Below are positions 43,138 to 54,212 of a stretch of DNA of 64,000 bases, piece after piece. The translations under genes were made by a program, and so were the position numbers. The stretch is from Platynereis dumerilii (lineage: Eukaryota; Annelida; Polychaeta; Phyllodocida; Nereididae): NCBI GenBank assembly GCA_026936325.1, contig JAPTHN010000003.1:103149360-103213359 (forward strand), given 5' to 3'. Numbering within the stretch: the stretch's first letter is position 1; every line of letters starts with the position of its first letter. The notes beneath the pieces were generated by a model, which ran no database searches, had not been told where the DNA came from, and saw only the letters and a program-made list of their open reading frames with translations.

Positions 43138-43734
43138 AGATAGATTGAAATTTATTTTTTAGCTTTGATGTTAATGAAACACTGACTGTTAAACTGGGCA
43201 CCAGTATGCAGCTTTATCTGGAATTTGATGCTATATAAAGTCATACTATTTTACTATATAATAATAGTAATTATTATTGGGAGATAAATATTTTGTCCAT
43301 GGCCACATACACTAAATGACTGGGGCGATACATTTTGTTCCTATTGTCAATCATCCACCAGAATCCAAAAATATGCCTTTTCACATGCAATTTTCACTGT
43401 TTTCTTTCTTTAAAAAGTTTCTTTAGCCAATAAATCTGACACTTGTTGTTGCCGAGCTCCAACATCATGCAACACAGGACAAGAAATCATTTATCTCTCA
43501 AGTGGGAAAGTAATCAACAAAGTTTTAGAAGACCAAAAAAAAAGTCATTTTGGATTTCTTTTAACTTTCATGTTGACTCAAATGAATGATATTGATAGGC
43601 CACGAAATGTTCATTTCTCTTGTCTCTCTATGTGAAGTAAAGAGCATTGAACTGTTTCTTGTCACTTTGGAGAATCGGATTGCAATAATTATAAGCTATG
43701 CCCATATATGGCCAATTGTGCAGCATACGTAAAA
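43138..43734. other. Downstream flank of the pseudogene
   Basis: Contains the CCAATAAATCTGACACTT segment related to 40670 and 44545; otherwise featureless. Confidence 0.5.
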
Positions 43735-44230
43735 CGTACGATGCTCTTTCTTGCATATTTCGTGCGTAAATCGGTTGTTTTCACATATGAAATACGTACG
43801 AAAAATTACGTACGTAAAACAGACGTATATTTTCGTATGGATTTCATACGTGTTAAGTTGGTTTTTGGGGCTTTAACTTGATTTTTTTGCTATAATTTTT
43901 TTTTTAGATACGCCAATGAAAGGTCTAAACTTAAACCATTTATGATAACCATATTGCACTAAAATGGCCAAAGTAACTGAAAAGTACCTCTAACGGTGCG
44001 GCTAACGGTGCTGTGGTATGGCCGCACCATTGCATGTGTAGAACAATTTAGTGAATTATTATGCTTGTGTTGGTGATGACCTAAGCCGGTAGCTGTGTGT
44101 CTTATTTTCAAGATTATTATTACAAACACCTGAGCTTGTAATTGAGCCAATGGCTTGTTAACTAAAAGTACCTCTGTGAAATTTTTATGAATTCGTACGA
44201 ATTTCGTAAGAAAATGTACGTACGTTTCTC
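43735..44230. mobile_element. Possible MITE rich in CGTACG
   Basis: Both ends hold imperfectly inverted series of AAACGTACG and TTCGTxCG, with many ACGTACGT motifs. The middle contains a small GTGCGGC/GCCGCAC stem. No target duplication could be fixed. Confidence 0.45.
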
Positions 44231-45101
44231 AATTTTATTTTGCTTTTTAAGCATTTCACTTTCAAAACATTGATTAAATGTTAGGTTACAGCTGTGTGCT
44301 TCATAAGATAAGAAAGTGCAAAACTTTATTTTAAATTATGAATTTTGGAATTGAGAAAAAAATAATAAAGATAACTTTTCAGGCAAAATGAAATTCAAAA
44401 TATGTCTTTTAAGATGAGACACTAGCCCAGGGCAAAGAGGCCCAATAACAGCGTAAATCCTCTTTTGCTGTTCTCAGAGAGTTTCTCTCTTCTGAATCTA
44501 ATCAAGAAACCGAATTGCGTTCACCAGCTGTTTTCACATTTCTTTAGCCCATAAATCTGACATTTTAAAACTTTGGTCTACAAGATCACGCAACAAGTAA
44601 ATCTTCATATTTCATGTGAGGAAGTTGTCAAAGAAGTTTGACAAAACTTGCGGAAGACCAATGAATCATTGGCAATGCATCGAAAATGAATGCAGCCTTT
44701 TAGCCTTTGGTGAAAGAAAGACTAAAGGAGAGACATTAATTAACACCATGCATTTGAAATACAACCATCATAGTCTGTGATTCTTTCAGAATGTAGTGAA
44801 CCATCTGGCCCTGTCTAAAGTACACCATAAGGTGTTCAATTGTGAAGGAATATGTAATTAGTCCGCAGAGACTATTACAAAACCTATATATAATAATATT
44901 TTAGACTGAAAAGAGCAAGCTCCAATTGCTTGAGAGTGATTTATTCATTGGCCTCTCATTGCCATGGTGGGAGGAAACCTTTGCAACAATTGATGTTGAT
45001 GCTTGATTTAAAGATGAATAACATTTCTCTTAAAATCTTATACACCAGCAATACTGGTTTTCTTCACTGTGACCTTCTGTTGATTCATCTTTGGAAGCTG
45101 C

Positions 45102-45138
<37 letters not shown>

Positions 45139-45690
45139 GAGAGACACTGTTGGTGTACGGAATTCTAATAGCTTCATTTCTCATGCTCAGCACTTGACAC
45201 CATGTATGACAGGTCAGTGACAGGTCATTCATGGGTTAGAAACAGGAGTTACCTATGAAAATTTATCTTGCTACGAACAAGCTGAGTAGTAGGGCAATAA
45301 GGCATTATTAAATTTTTATATATGAAGTTTATAGAAAAAACATATGTTCATGTCTAGTTTATTACAGCATGCTTCTATTCAATGACATATGTTAGAGGAG
45401 CTTGCTAGTACTGACAGATGTATTTGACCTTGTTAACCCTTGCACTGCAATGAAAAATAAAAACAAAATATTTGAAGCCATGTCCCTGTTTTCAATTGAC
45501 AATGAAAATGGTAGTGAGAAGTCAGATGTGAAAGACCATCACATACATGTACATGACATGATGACATTTCACACCATTAGACATGTCCACAAAACAATCA
45601 CCACTTTAAAAATTGTACTTCAAAAAAAAAACAGGAAGTCATTGTGACCCTGCTTTCATGTACAAATAATAAAATACCTATTGAGCCTGG
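44231..45690. other. Spacer upstream of gene D
   Basis: Contains the third copy of the duplicated downstream segment (44530-44700), implying a lost gene copy, and a (GACA)n microsatellite at 45117-45137. No gene seen. Confidence 0.55.
45107..45145. repeat. (GACA)n/(GA)n microsatellite
   Basis: GAGAGAGAG followed by repeated GACA units and again GAGAGA. Confidence 0.9.
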
Positions 45691-45695
45691 TGCAG

Positions 45696-45703
45696 TATAT
45701 ATA
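45696..45703 (+). promoter_or_regulatory. TATA box of gene D
   Basis: TATATATA 66 bp before the start codon, placed as in gene C. Confidence 0.6.
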
Positions 45704-45761
45704 CTGAGTGATCTGATTATCGTCATTCAGCATTTCAACCTGTTGATCAACACACCTCAAG

Positions 45762-46185
45762 ATGAAATTTGCCATTGCTATCCTCTTCTGCATTGTGGCT
45801 GCTGTGACTGCTAGCTTTTCTCAGCATGGCTTTGGTGGATACAGGGATTATGGATTTGACAAGCCCCAGAACTTGTAAGTGTCATTGTCTTATAGTAACA
45901 ATAAATTATTGTTTATTGTTGTGCACAGTATGTGACAACTGTTGTATTTATTTCAGTGCCAGGGAGCGCAAAGTGAACTATTACAATGGAGGACGTCAGG
46001 CCAATGTCAACTACATTGCTTTAGCAGTTGGAGCCAGTTCAGGCACCTACGACAGAGATGGAGTCCCAGGTACTGGAGTCGGAGGTCATGGATATTCTGG
46101 ATACCAAAATGCTGGTCCCAAGTTCCATGCAGGAGCATTTGCCAAAGGAGTCAATGATTATGGAAAAGGTGGTGCTGGAAAATAA
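45762..46185 (+). CDS. Gene D: secreted Gly/Tyr-rich protein (113 aa, two exons)
   Basis: Exons 45762-45874 and 45957-46185 are joined by an 82 bp GT-AG intron at the same place and phase (2) as gene C. Signal peptide MKFAIAILFCIVAAVTAS. It shares the RDYGFDKPQNF link and the core VGASSGTYDRDGVPGTGVGG with gene C. The tail is different: GPKFHAGAFAKGVNDYGKG, ending in AGK, without the terminal Cys pair. AATAAA follows near 46260. The first half is strongly conserved and the tail is free to change, which suggests that the core is the functional part. Family unknown. Confidence 0.85.
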
Positions 46186-47038
46186 ATGGATATTCTAGAA
46201 ACTACACACGAAATGCTGGACACCAATCCTTGTGTTTACTGAAAAGTTTACTGAAAAGTAAATAAAGTAATCAGAAAAATGAAAAATGCTGATTTGCTTG
46301 CATTTCAACTGCATCAATTGAGAAGACCTGTCTGTTCAATCATGTGGTCCTGCTTGCTCTTCATGAATTAAAGCTTTGGCAGCACAGGTTGAATCTCGAG
46401 GAAAAATACTTAATTTAATTATCCTTCATGCTGTGCAATGGGGGACTTAACTTTAGTCTCCATTGCATGGCATCCTATGTTTTTGTCACTTCTAATGCTC
46501 AAACTGGAGCCAAAATAGAAAAGAGCAGTCATTTGGTGATTAGAAAACATTGTACCAAAGGTAAACTTTATACGATCTTGAATTTTGTCAGGAAATTGTG
46601 CAGAGCGTTGCAGAGGAATATGGTTGTGACTCGTTACATATGCTTTCGCCCAGGGGCGGAGCCAACAATAGCCCTGACCTCTGGCTGACTCTGGCTCTTT
46701 GGAAGCCACACAACCTTTTTAAGCCAGAGTAACAAGCTTGAATGGTAACGAGCTGCTCTCCTCTTCCCCAAATAAGCTGATTTGTATTTCCACTTCTTTG
46801 AATGATGCTGGGGTCTAATTTGGATGTTTCCTGCAGAGGAGGATCAGTCAGGGATAGGTCTTAGCAACCTCCAATGTGCTTGAAGACTGCTTCTTTGAAC
46901 TCATTTGCTTCAGTCACATTTTTCTTGCTTGAAGTAACGAATAGGGAATATTTTGAAGACAATGTACTTAAAAAGCAGAGAACAGAAGATGTACTATGCT
47001 CATTGACAATTTATTGATCAAATTACACATTTAATTGT
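46186..47038. other. No recognisable gene
   Basis: AT-rich spacer after gene D. An opposite-strand frame here has no support. Confidence 0.5.
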
Positions 47039-47166
47039 ACAGGAATAAGTATTCGAAGGCTGTTTAACACGCAAAATTTGCGTAAAACACAAAATTATTT
47101 ATTTCACAGTAACGGCGGCCGTAGTTATTTATTTCAAGAGCGCGAAGTCCCGAATACTCATTCCTA
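47039..47166. mobile_element. Possible short MITE
   Basis: Ends GGAATAAGTATTCG and CGAATACTCATTCC are inverted with one mismatch over about 14 bp; the middle has two TTATTTATTTCA direct repeats. No clear target duplication. Confidence 0.5.
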
Positions 47167-49799
47167 TATTGAGCATCGCCTTCTTAAGAAAACCCCCAAA
47201 TAAAATAATTTATTTAAAGACTGCCTTGAAAGAATTTATTTATTTCACCAAAATTGAGCAAGAAAATATTTATTTTAAAAAAAAACTCCAAGCCCCCCCC
47301 CCCCTTGAGAAGAGATGGAGGAACCCTAAGAAAATGGCAAGTTGTAACAGTAAGTTTCGTGCAGAGAAAAAGAAATAAGAAAGAGAAGAAGAAAATGACA
47401 CAAATTATTGTTGTTGAGGCTTGTAGCATGGGAACGCGTACAGATTCTGGCCACCACAGGGTGGAAAATAAAGTGTCCTGTAATATTCAACGTTAAAGAC
47501 CATTTCAAAGGGGACCATCCCAGGCACAAACCAGAGATATTTCAGAGCTTAATACCTCCTATGTGATGAGATACGTATCTACTCCCATTGTGAAGTACAA
47601 TAACAAAGGGCATTTTCTGCAATTCAACCCACTCATAACATGGGCTTTACTTCAGGCCTGCAATACAAAAATGCTTTTATTACCAGTGCTTGGCCTTGTG
47701 GCTATGTCTACTTCCCAAAAATTAGTTACTCTCCTTAGTAGGTTTCCATATTTGGCCAAATATGTGATGCCCGAAAATGGGACGTACGAAAAACGTGACG
47801 TATTTTGACAGAAACATTGAAAGAGCTTTTTGAAAACTTTAGCTAACGCTTGAACTTTTCAAAGTAATAACCTATTGGATGTTCCAGACAACAGTATACA
47901 CTACCTCTTGACATGATTCAAAACTGTTTCTGTCAATTAGAAAAAGAAAGAGAGCGGGACGTACAAAAAAAGTGACGTATTTTTGTGTGTATCATTATTG
48001 GACGTTTTATTAAATACATTCAAAGAACCAGTTAAGTACATAGGCTCAAAATATGCCCAGGTAGTACAACTACTAACATACCATAAACAGCTGCCTTGAA
48101 CCATTGGTATGTCTCTGCTGTCGCGAGTTTTGTGACATACAAGAATGTACCGTACACTCTCACACCCCATTATGGTCCACCGTTGGAAGTCCTGATGCTG
48201 TAGGTTGACCATGTTGCACAAACATTTTAATCATAAAATATATGATTAAGTTGTATTGAAAAAACTTTCATGAAGCAGCTTTATGGGTGTCATTCGCAGC
48301 CATAAATTAAATTACCGTACTCTCTCACATTTGGCGGCAGTCAAGAAAGGCTATGGTGATGGAGTGATCTCCTGAGTGGATAGGTGTACTTGTGATATAA
48401 TTCTGCTGCACACAACATGGCTATCTTAAGACAACATGCAAACTTCCTGACATACAACCTTTTTTGATCTGGTAACACACACATCGCAGGTGATTTAAAA
48501 AATGTTTCCTTGATGTAATCAATGAAAGAATAAACAGTAAGAAATTTTGGCACCAAATATATGCAGCTGCATCATTAATGCTTTTCCTCATGGACTGACA
48601 TGTATTTCTGTTGTATTGTGAGTGTTTCCAAGTAGCTGGTACTGCTTAGAATTATTTTCCTCTCAATTCTGTGACCCCCTTTCAGCGGCGTGTCCCTATA
48701 AAATGCTAAATTTCCCTGTTTTTTAACTCTAAAATTGCCTTGTTGGATCCACAAAACAATGGGACCCTTTACAAACTATATATCAAATTGTTCGTTGGAA
48801 AACAAGCTATCACCTTATGCAAGTTGCAACAATTAAGAATAAATATTCAAAAACATATAAGCTCTAGAAGCAAACCGAAAGTGAGTGTACACGTTCCCGT
48901 GCTACAAGCCTTGACAGACTTTGTTGCATACCAGAAAATACCCGATAGTGATTAGAAATGTGATTATAGGAGACAAGGTGGCAGCTTTACGGTGCTATAG
49001 ATGACAAGGAAGTATGACTGTAAATTCAGGAGTTACCTCTCTCGTCACAAGTTGCTGTCTTCAGTGATTTTTCCATGAGGCAGATTTCCGGGCCTTGCTT
49101 CCACTTATCTTCGTAAAACAGACCTTATTTGACATTTGTGGGACGAAATAACTTTTTGTGGGCTAGAAAATCTGTTTATTGACACTCAATGTTGCACAGA
49201 AAGGAAATACAAGGGTTGGCAACCTTTACTTAATAGATGCACTCCAGAGCAATCAATTGATATTTTCATATTTGTTTGAAATAAAAGCGTCAAATTAACA
49301 ATACAGTCATCAATATTTTTCCTGTCTGAGATTAACCCTCAAATTTTTTTCACTTTTTTTGCGAGCAGTGAACAATTGACTTTTTTTGAGAAACCCAGTT
49401 CTCTATCATATTAGTTGATTGTGAACACAGTTGTCTGAACCTTACAGAATATGCATAAGGAACATAGAGTGAAATTAAAGTTAATACTCTGAATGTAACA
49501 CACCACTGCACATGCACTGCACAGCCGGTCCGTGGGAGGATCAATGGGTTTGCTACCTTAAAGACTATTTTTAGTCCGTTTCCTATTTTATGCCGAATGG
49601 TTAGTGCCTAATCTTTCATTGGAGTGCTGCACAGGCAGCTTGGTATATGACCAGTAAAATTGAATTTGATGGGAGAATTTTGCGATGTCTCACTTAACCA
49701 GCACTCCGTGTAAATATTGGGCAAAATGAAAAACACCTTTCGGATGATGTTCTCAGAATTTCCTGAAATTTTGCAAAAAGTTTAACTTACCTAATTATA
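47167..49799. other. Long stretch with no recognisable gene
   Basis: AT-rich sequence. GGGACGTACGAAAAACGTGACG near 47780 and GGGACGTACAAAAAAAGTGACG near 47957 form a direct doublet about 180 bp apart, and CCGTACTCTCTCACA-like pieces recur near 48150 and 48315. Probably an old element. Confidence 0.45.
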
Positions 49800-51110
49800 G
49801 CTCAGTGGCAGGGTCAAAATTGGTCCAAAAAAATTTTCCTTGTCGGGGCTACCCATTGAAAAATGAATGTTTTTGGCCTTCGGACGGCCTTAATTTCATC
49901 AAAAGTAACAAAAATTAAGGCATATTTTGTCCATCACAATTTCACACTTATGATAAAGATAGGAACACAAGTGATGCATCATTTTAAAGGGATATTTCAT
50001 GACATTGCAAAAGTGATGTCATAACAAAGAATGTTTTGGTTGCTAAGCAGTGTCACCATGGCAACCGCGTGCAAGTTTTGAAATTTTTTCATTGAGCTAA
50101 AATAGACCATTTTTCAAGGCCATATATCTCCCATGATAACATCTAAAAATTTTAGGTGAAAATATCACCAGAAAGCTCACATCCTGTGCTATATTAAACA
50201 ACAATAAAACAGCTCTGAAACAATGAACCCTTCTTTTTATAGCCATGGACATTTTTTGTTAATTTTCATGATTTTTTCGATTTTTTGACCGAAAATTGCC
50301 CTCAAAATCACCTAACACTGGGAAAACCATGCTCATTTCACTCAAAAAACAAAATGTTTATTATTGCAATTGGATGGAAATATTATTTAGAAAATAATAA
50401 ACATCATTAGAATGCAGAAAAAATGTTCTATATGCAAATTATTACCGCCATTATTGAAAATTCTAATTTTCTCAATATCTCGGCTAATATCCCACTCAGC
50501 AACAAAATTATGGTGTCTAACCCTATGTTTTAAGGGTCAAAGAATACTTTAGGACTATCTTGAAAGGTGTCAAATATGTGTAGATTAATATAATGTGACC
50601 TATTTCACCAGAATTATTTCAAACATGGCACTATCTACTTTCACGAAATGAGTCAAGAGATGTTCATTGTCACTTAATTTTTAGTGATGTTTAGCTCTTG
50701 GTAGAAGGTTCTTGAATAATTTCTTGAGATATTTAAATCACATCCAGTGAGAAAAAAGTAAATCCTTTGAAATGAGCATTAAATTTGTCATTTCGGGCAT
50801 TTCTGAGTGAAGTTGTAGCAACGTCTACTTCCACGAAATGAGTCAAGAGGGGTTCAATGTCACTTATCAATTAGAAATTTTTAGCTGTTGGTAAAAGTTT
50901 CTTGTATAATTTCTCTAGATATTGAAAAATTTTATATAATATTTAATAAATATTTAGAAAATAATTAACTTATTAGAAAGCAGAAAGTCCTATATTTGTA
51001 CCGCCATAATTGTAGAATCTTATTTTCTCAATATCTTGGAAAATATTGCACTTAGCTTTACAGTTATGGTGTCTAACTCTCTGTTCCGAGGGTCAAAGAA
51101 TGTAGTGAGA
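49800..51110. repeat. Old, nested direct repeats
   Basis: Two unit types: Y at about 50390-50560 and 50955-51100 (TTTTCTCAATATCT, ATGGTGTCTAAC, GGGTCAAAGAAT), and X at about 50636-50740 and 50820-50935 (CACGAAATGAGTCAAGAG). Order Y-X-X-Y. No coding sense; probably decayed tandem duplications within a repeat. Confidence 0.65.
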
Positions 51111-52785
51111 CTAACCTGAGAATTGTCAGATAGTTTTACCTCACCCATATTGATAATTAATTACATTATCAGAATTATCCGAATGTGGCATTATTCTTGA
51201 TATTTTGTCTGTTGTTTTACTTCTTTGAGACAAGGTTACCATCAATCAACAGTTCATCATTGCTCAGCTAAAAAAAACCTTGCAGATTTGTTGTGCCTGT
51301 GGTTTGTCAAGCTCACATGGTACCAATACTTTTCCAGTAATTGTGGAAAATGGGAATTCTTTTTTTGGCGCTGGCCAGATCGTTAGATCTTGCCGGCTAC
51401 TCTGTTTCGGACTGGAACACCAGGTCATGGCGTGGACGCTCATGGTGTGGACACTCTATTGCGTCGCGTCATGGACGCTGTGGTGGAAGTCAATGATGGC
51501 AATAAATTATGATGGTGGCAATCAGTCAGTAGCAATCATTCAGTCAATGAATGGCAATCAATGAATGGCAATCAATGAATGACAATCAATGAATGACAAT
51601 CAATATATATATGTATATCATTTATTCATGCATTGAACACAAGTATACAAGATAGCAAATTTAAGTAATTATTAAATAAGTTAAGTAAATTAAGTAAATA
51701 AATACAAGTTTACAGATAGTGTCTTTGATCAATGACCAATGCAGGGACAGTTTAACTGTCCCTAATCAATGGCAAGGGAAACCCTACAGGGGACCTTTGG
51801 GGCAATGAATGATGGCAATGATGGTAATCAGATCAGTTATCAATACCAATCAATTCATTATCAATGGCAATGAAAAAGATCTTTGCAAATTATTTGACCT
51901 GCAAATAACATTTTATTATTTCTTCATTTTAGTTCTTTAAATATTGTGTTTAGTATGATGGCTTTGAACTCCACTCTAAAAACCTATCTATTCAGATCTC
52001 TAAACAACCTATTTTTTGAGCCTTTGTATCAACGGCGCCATTTCGTCCCTTTGGACAGAATTACGATGCAATGTGCGACCCTTTATCTTATGTTGCCTCT
52101 AGTTTTTCCAGGTGGAACCCAAAAATGTAGGACATGAAAATTTGTTGAAGCATGTGCTGGGTTCTCAATTTGTGCCTTTTGTTGGCCTAAAACCTCTGAG
52201 AAAAAAACAGAATGTTTGATTGAATGTAGTATGGTGTATGATTGGCCAAAAATGGTCCAGCAAGTTAACGAGCTGTAATTCAGCCCTTGTGCAAAATGTT
52301 CGGATTTTTTAGGAAATGGCATAGGTTTCGCTCCAGTCCGAGGCTATCTCCATGAAAAATGGTTGTCAAGGCAACCATTTCCTTTGTTCATAAATTAGTA
52401 CAAATTTTTACTACATTGTGTATGTCTGCAGCAATTGGTAACATTTGACCAGAAGAGCTTCCCTTGTATTTGAAATGATGTTTCAGGTTGATTTGCAATT
52501 TGTTGTTATATTTACTTTGCTATAGCAACAGTTTGAATGACAAAACTGTCGTGGCTTGCTGACTTGCCACAAAATAACATCAAAGACAGGAAGAATACTT
52601 CAGTTACCAGCATGCATTTTACAGCCTGTCACTTCGATATTGAAAAAAAAAGACGACCAGTTCACTATGAAAAATGCACTTTGTGACTCATGACAGCCGA
52701 TGAAGAGTCATCTTTTCTACTTTCAACATGGGAGACATAGAGGCTGTTTGATTATTCATGATCAAGAGAAGGCCATTGGACTTGT
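51111..52785. other. Spacer with simple repeats and a possible LINE tail
   Basis: AATGAATGGCAATC units repeat at about 51540-51605. The frame at 51946-52137 starts with STLKTYLFRSLNNLFF, which resembles the last residues of some LINE ORF2 proteins, but this is too short to be sure. Confidence 0.4.
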
Positions 52786-52985
52786 CATAACTGATTTTAG
52801 AGTGAAAATCAGATGCATAATCCTTTTGTTTGGCTGTCACCTACAAGAGGGACAGGTCTCCTTCAATCAAATTAAATTAACATTTAAAGTATTGGGTCTG
52901 ATCATGACAAATCATCAACACGATGACACTCGAAATGACATTCTCGCAGTGAAACAGTCCACTCTCTTTCTATATCAAAGTGACA
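52786..52985. mobile_element. Truncated relative of the 352 bp Tc1-type MITE
   Basis: Matches the inverse of about 27060-27250, including TTTTAGAGTGAAAATCAGATG and GATCATGACAAATCATC. The terminal repeat is decayed (TATATCAAAGTG remains). Confidence 0.75.
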
Positions 52986-53099
52986 GACTGTTTGAAAGTC
53001 CAAGCCCCCAAAATTGATAACATATACTGTAGGCTTGTATGTTGATAAAATCTTGCTGTGGCAACACTTTTTTTTTTGCCGGTTTAAATGTTTTGTCAA

Positions 53100-53296
53100 T
53101 TAAGAAAATCTCATTTTTAGCCATTTCTCCATTTCTAGTTAGAGTAGAATCATGAAATTTCGCACATAGACAGGAATTTGTCCATTCTTTAATTTTCTGT
53201 ATTGTAATGAGATAGAGAGAGAGAGATCCAATATCAACACTGTTACAGTAGACAAACTTCAAGTGCTTACATCTAGCTGTTTTCAGAGTGTCAATG
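53100..53296. repeat. Dispersed repeat R3 left of the LTR element
   Basis: CCATTTCTCCATTTC and ATGAAATTTCGCACA here recur at 61680-61780, on the far side of the LTR element. Confidence 0.55.
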
Positions 53297-53301
53297 ATGT
53301 C

Positions 53302-54202
53302 TGTTGCAGACCCTGTGTAATCTGCAATTGGTTTCAACTATATTTTTTATGATTTGAGAATTTATTATTGGTAGAGGGCACCACCTCTCAGATTCTCTGA
53401 AAATGAGTACTCTGGTGGCTATTACAAATTTGAGAGACCTATTTCCATGGTCCAGTGACCTCAATCAGCCTAATTAAGGGCCAATCATGTAACAGCATGA
53501 AAATGCATTTTTTGAAGTTTGAAGCTGGTCAGTTTGCCACTTTGAAGCTGTCAGTTGGAGAGGAAACTCCCAACTTTTTATTGTCAACTCATGCTTAGCT
53601 GAGTCAAATTGGTTAGTACATTTTGTTCTACTTATCTTCTTAAAATTATTTATCACTGTAAAATGTAATGGTGTAGGTACAATTTAGGGATTTGGTAAAA
53701 TATTTATTGGTATAAAATTTATATATAAAAAAATGTTGTGTCATTATGACATTGTGGTATTTTTAACCACATGTCAAATTAATCTGTGGAAAAGGTATTA
53801 TTTATGTTTCAATGAACCTAGTTAGATTTTATGAAGAATTTCTATTTGGTATTGTGTATTAATTTTGGATGTACAATTTGTAGGTCACATGAAATTTGAA
53901 GGTTACATGAAATGAACATGAACAGTTACTACATTACAATTGATGACATATGATGGCAATCTGGATGCAACTCTGTTATAGAGAAGCCACATGTTTGTAA
54001 GTGGTTAATTGTATATGAAATATGACATTCTTTTCAATTTATTTATTTTGTGTGAATGTGTGTGATTGTAAATTTTAGTTTCTGATTTTTGTGTTTTTTG
54101 TTTTTGTTTTTAAGATTCACCGTATCGTATCGTATCGTAACATATCTACTAATATGAGTGAATAAAGAGCTTTACTCTCAACTACGGAGTCTGTATTCCA
54201 TA
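53302..54202 (+). repeat. Left LTR of the BEL/Pao element
   Basis: 901 bp, same length as the right LTR. Near its end are a tandem CGTAT repeat (54120-54137) and AATAAA, likely the transcript start and poly(A) region. Confidence 0.93.
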
Positions 54203-54212
54203 GTGAATAAAC

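Noticed and set aside
45038-45232. Ser/Leu/Cys/Val repeat protein on the minus strand
   Set aside because: Translation of the (GACA)n microsatellite.
52975-53337. 120-codon frame on the minus strand that enters the left LTR
   Set aside because: It runs across the insertion boundary of a recent element, so it cannot be an old gene; content is low-complexity.
53474-53656. 60-codon frame in the left LTR, repeated identically in the right LTR (59779-59961)
   Set aside because: Simply two copies of LTR sequence on the antisense strand.
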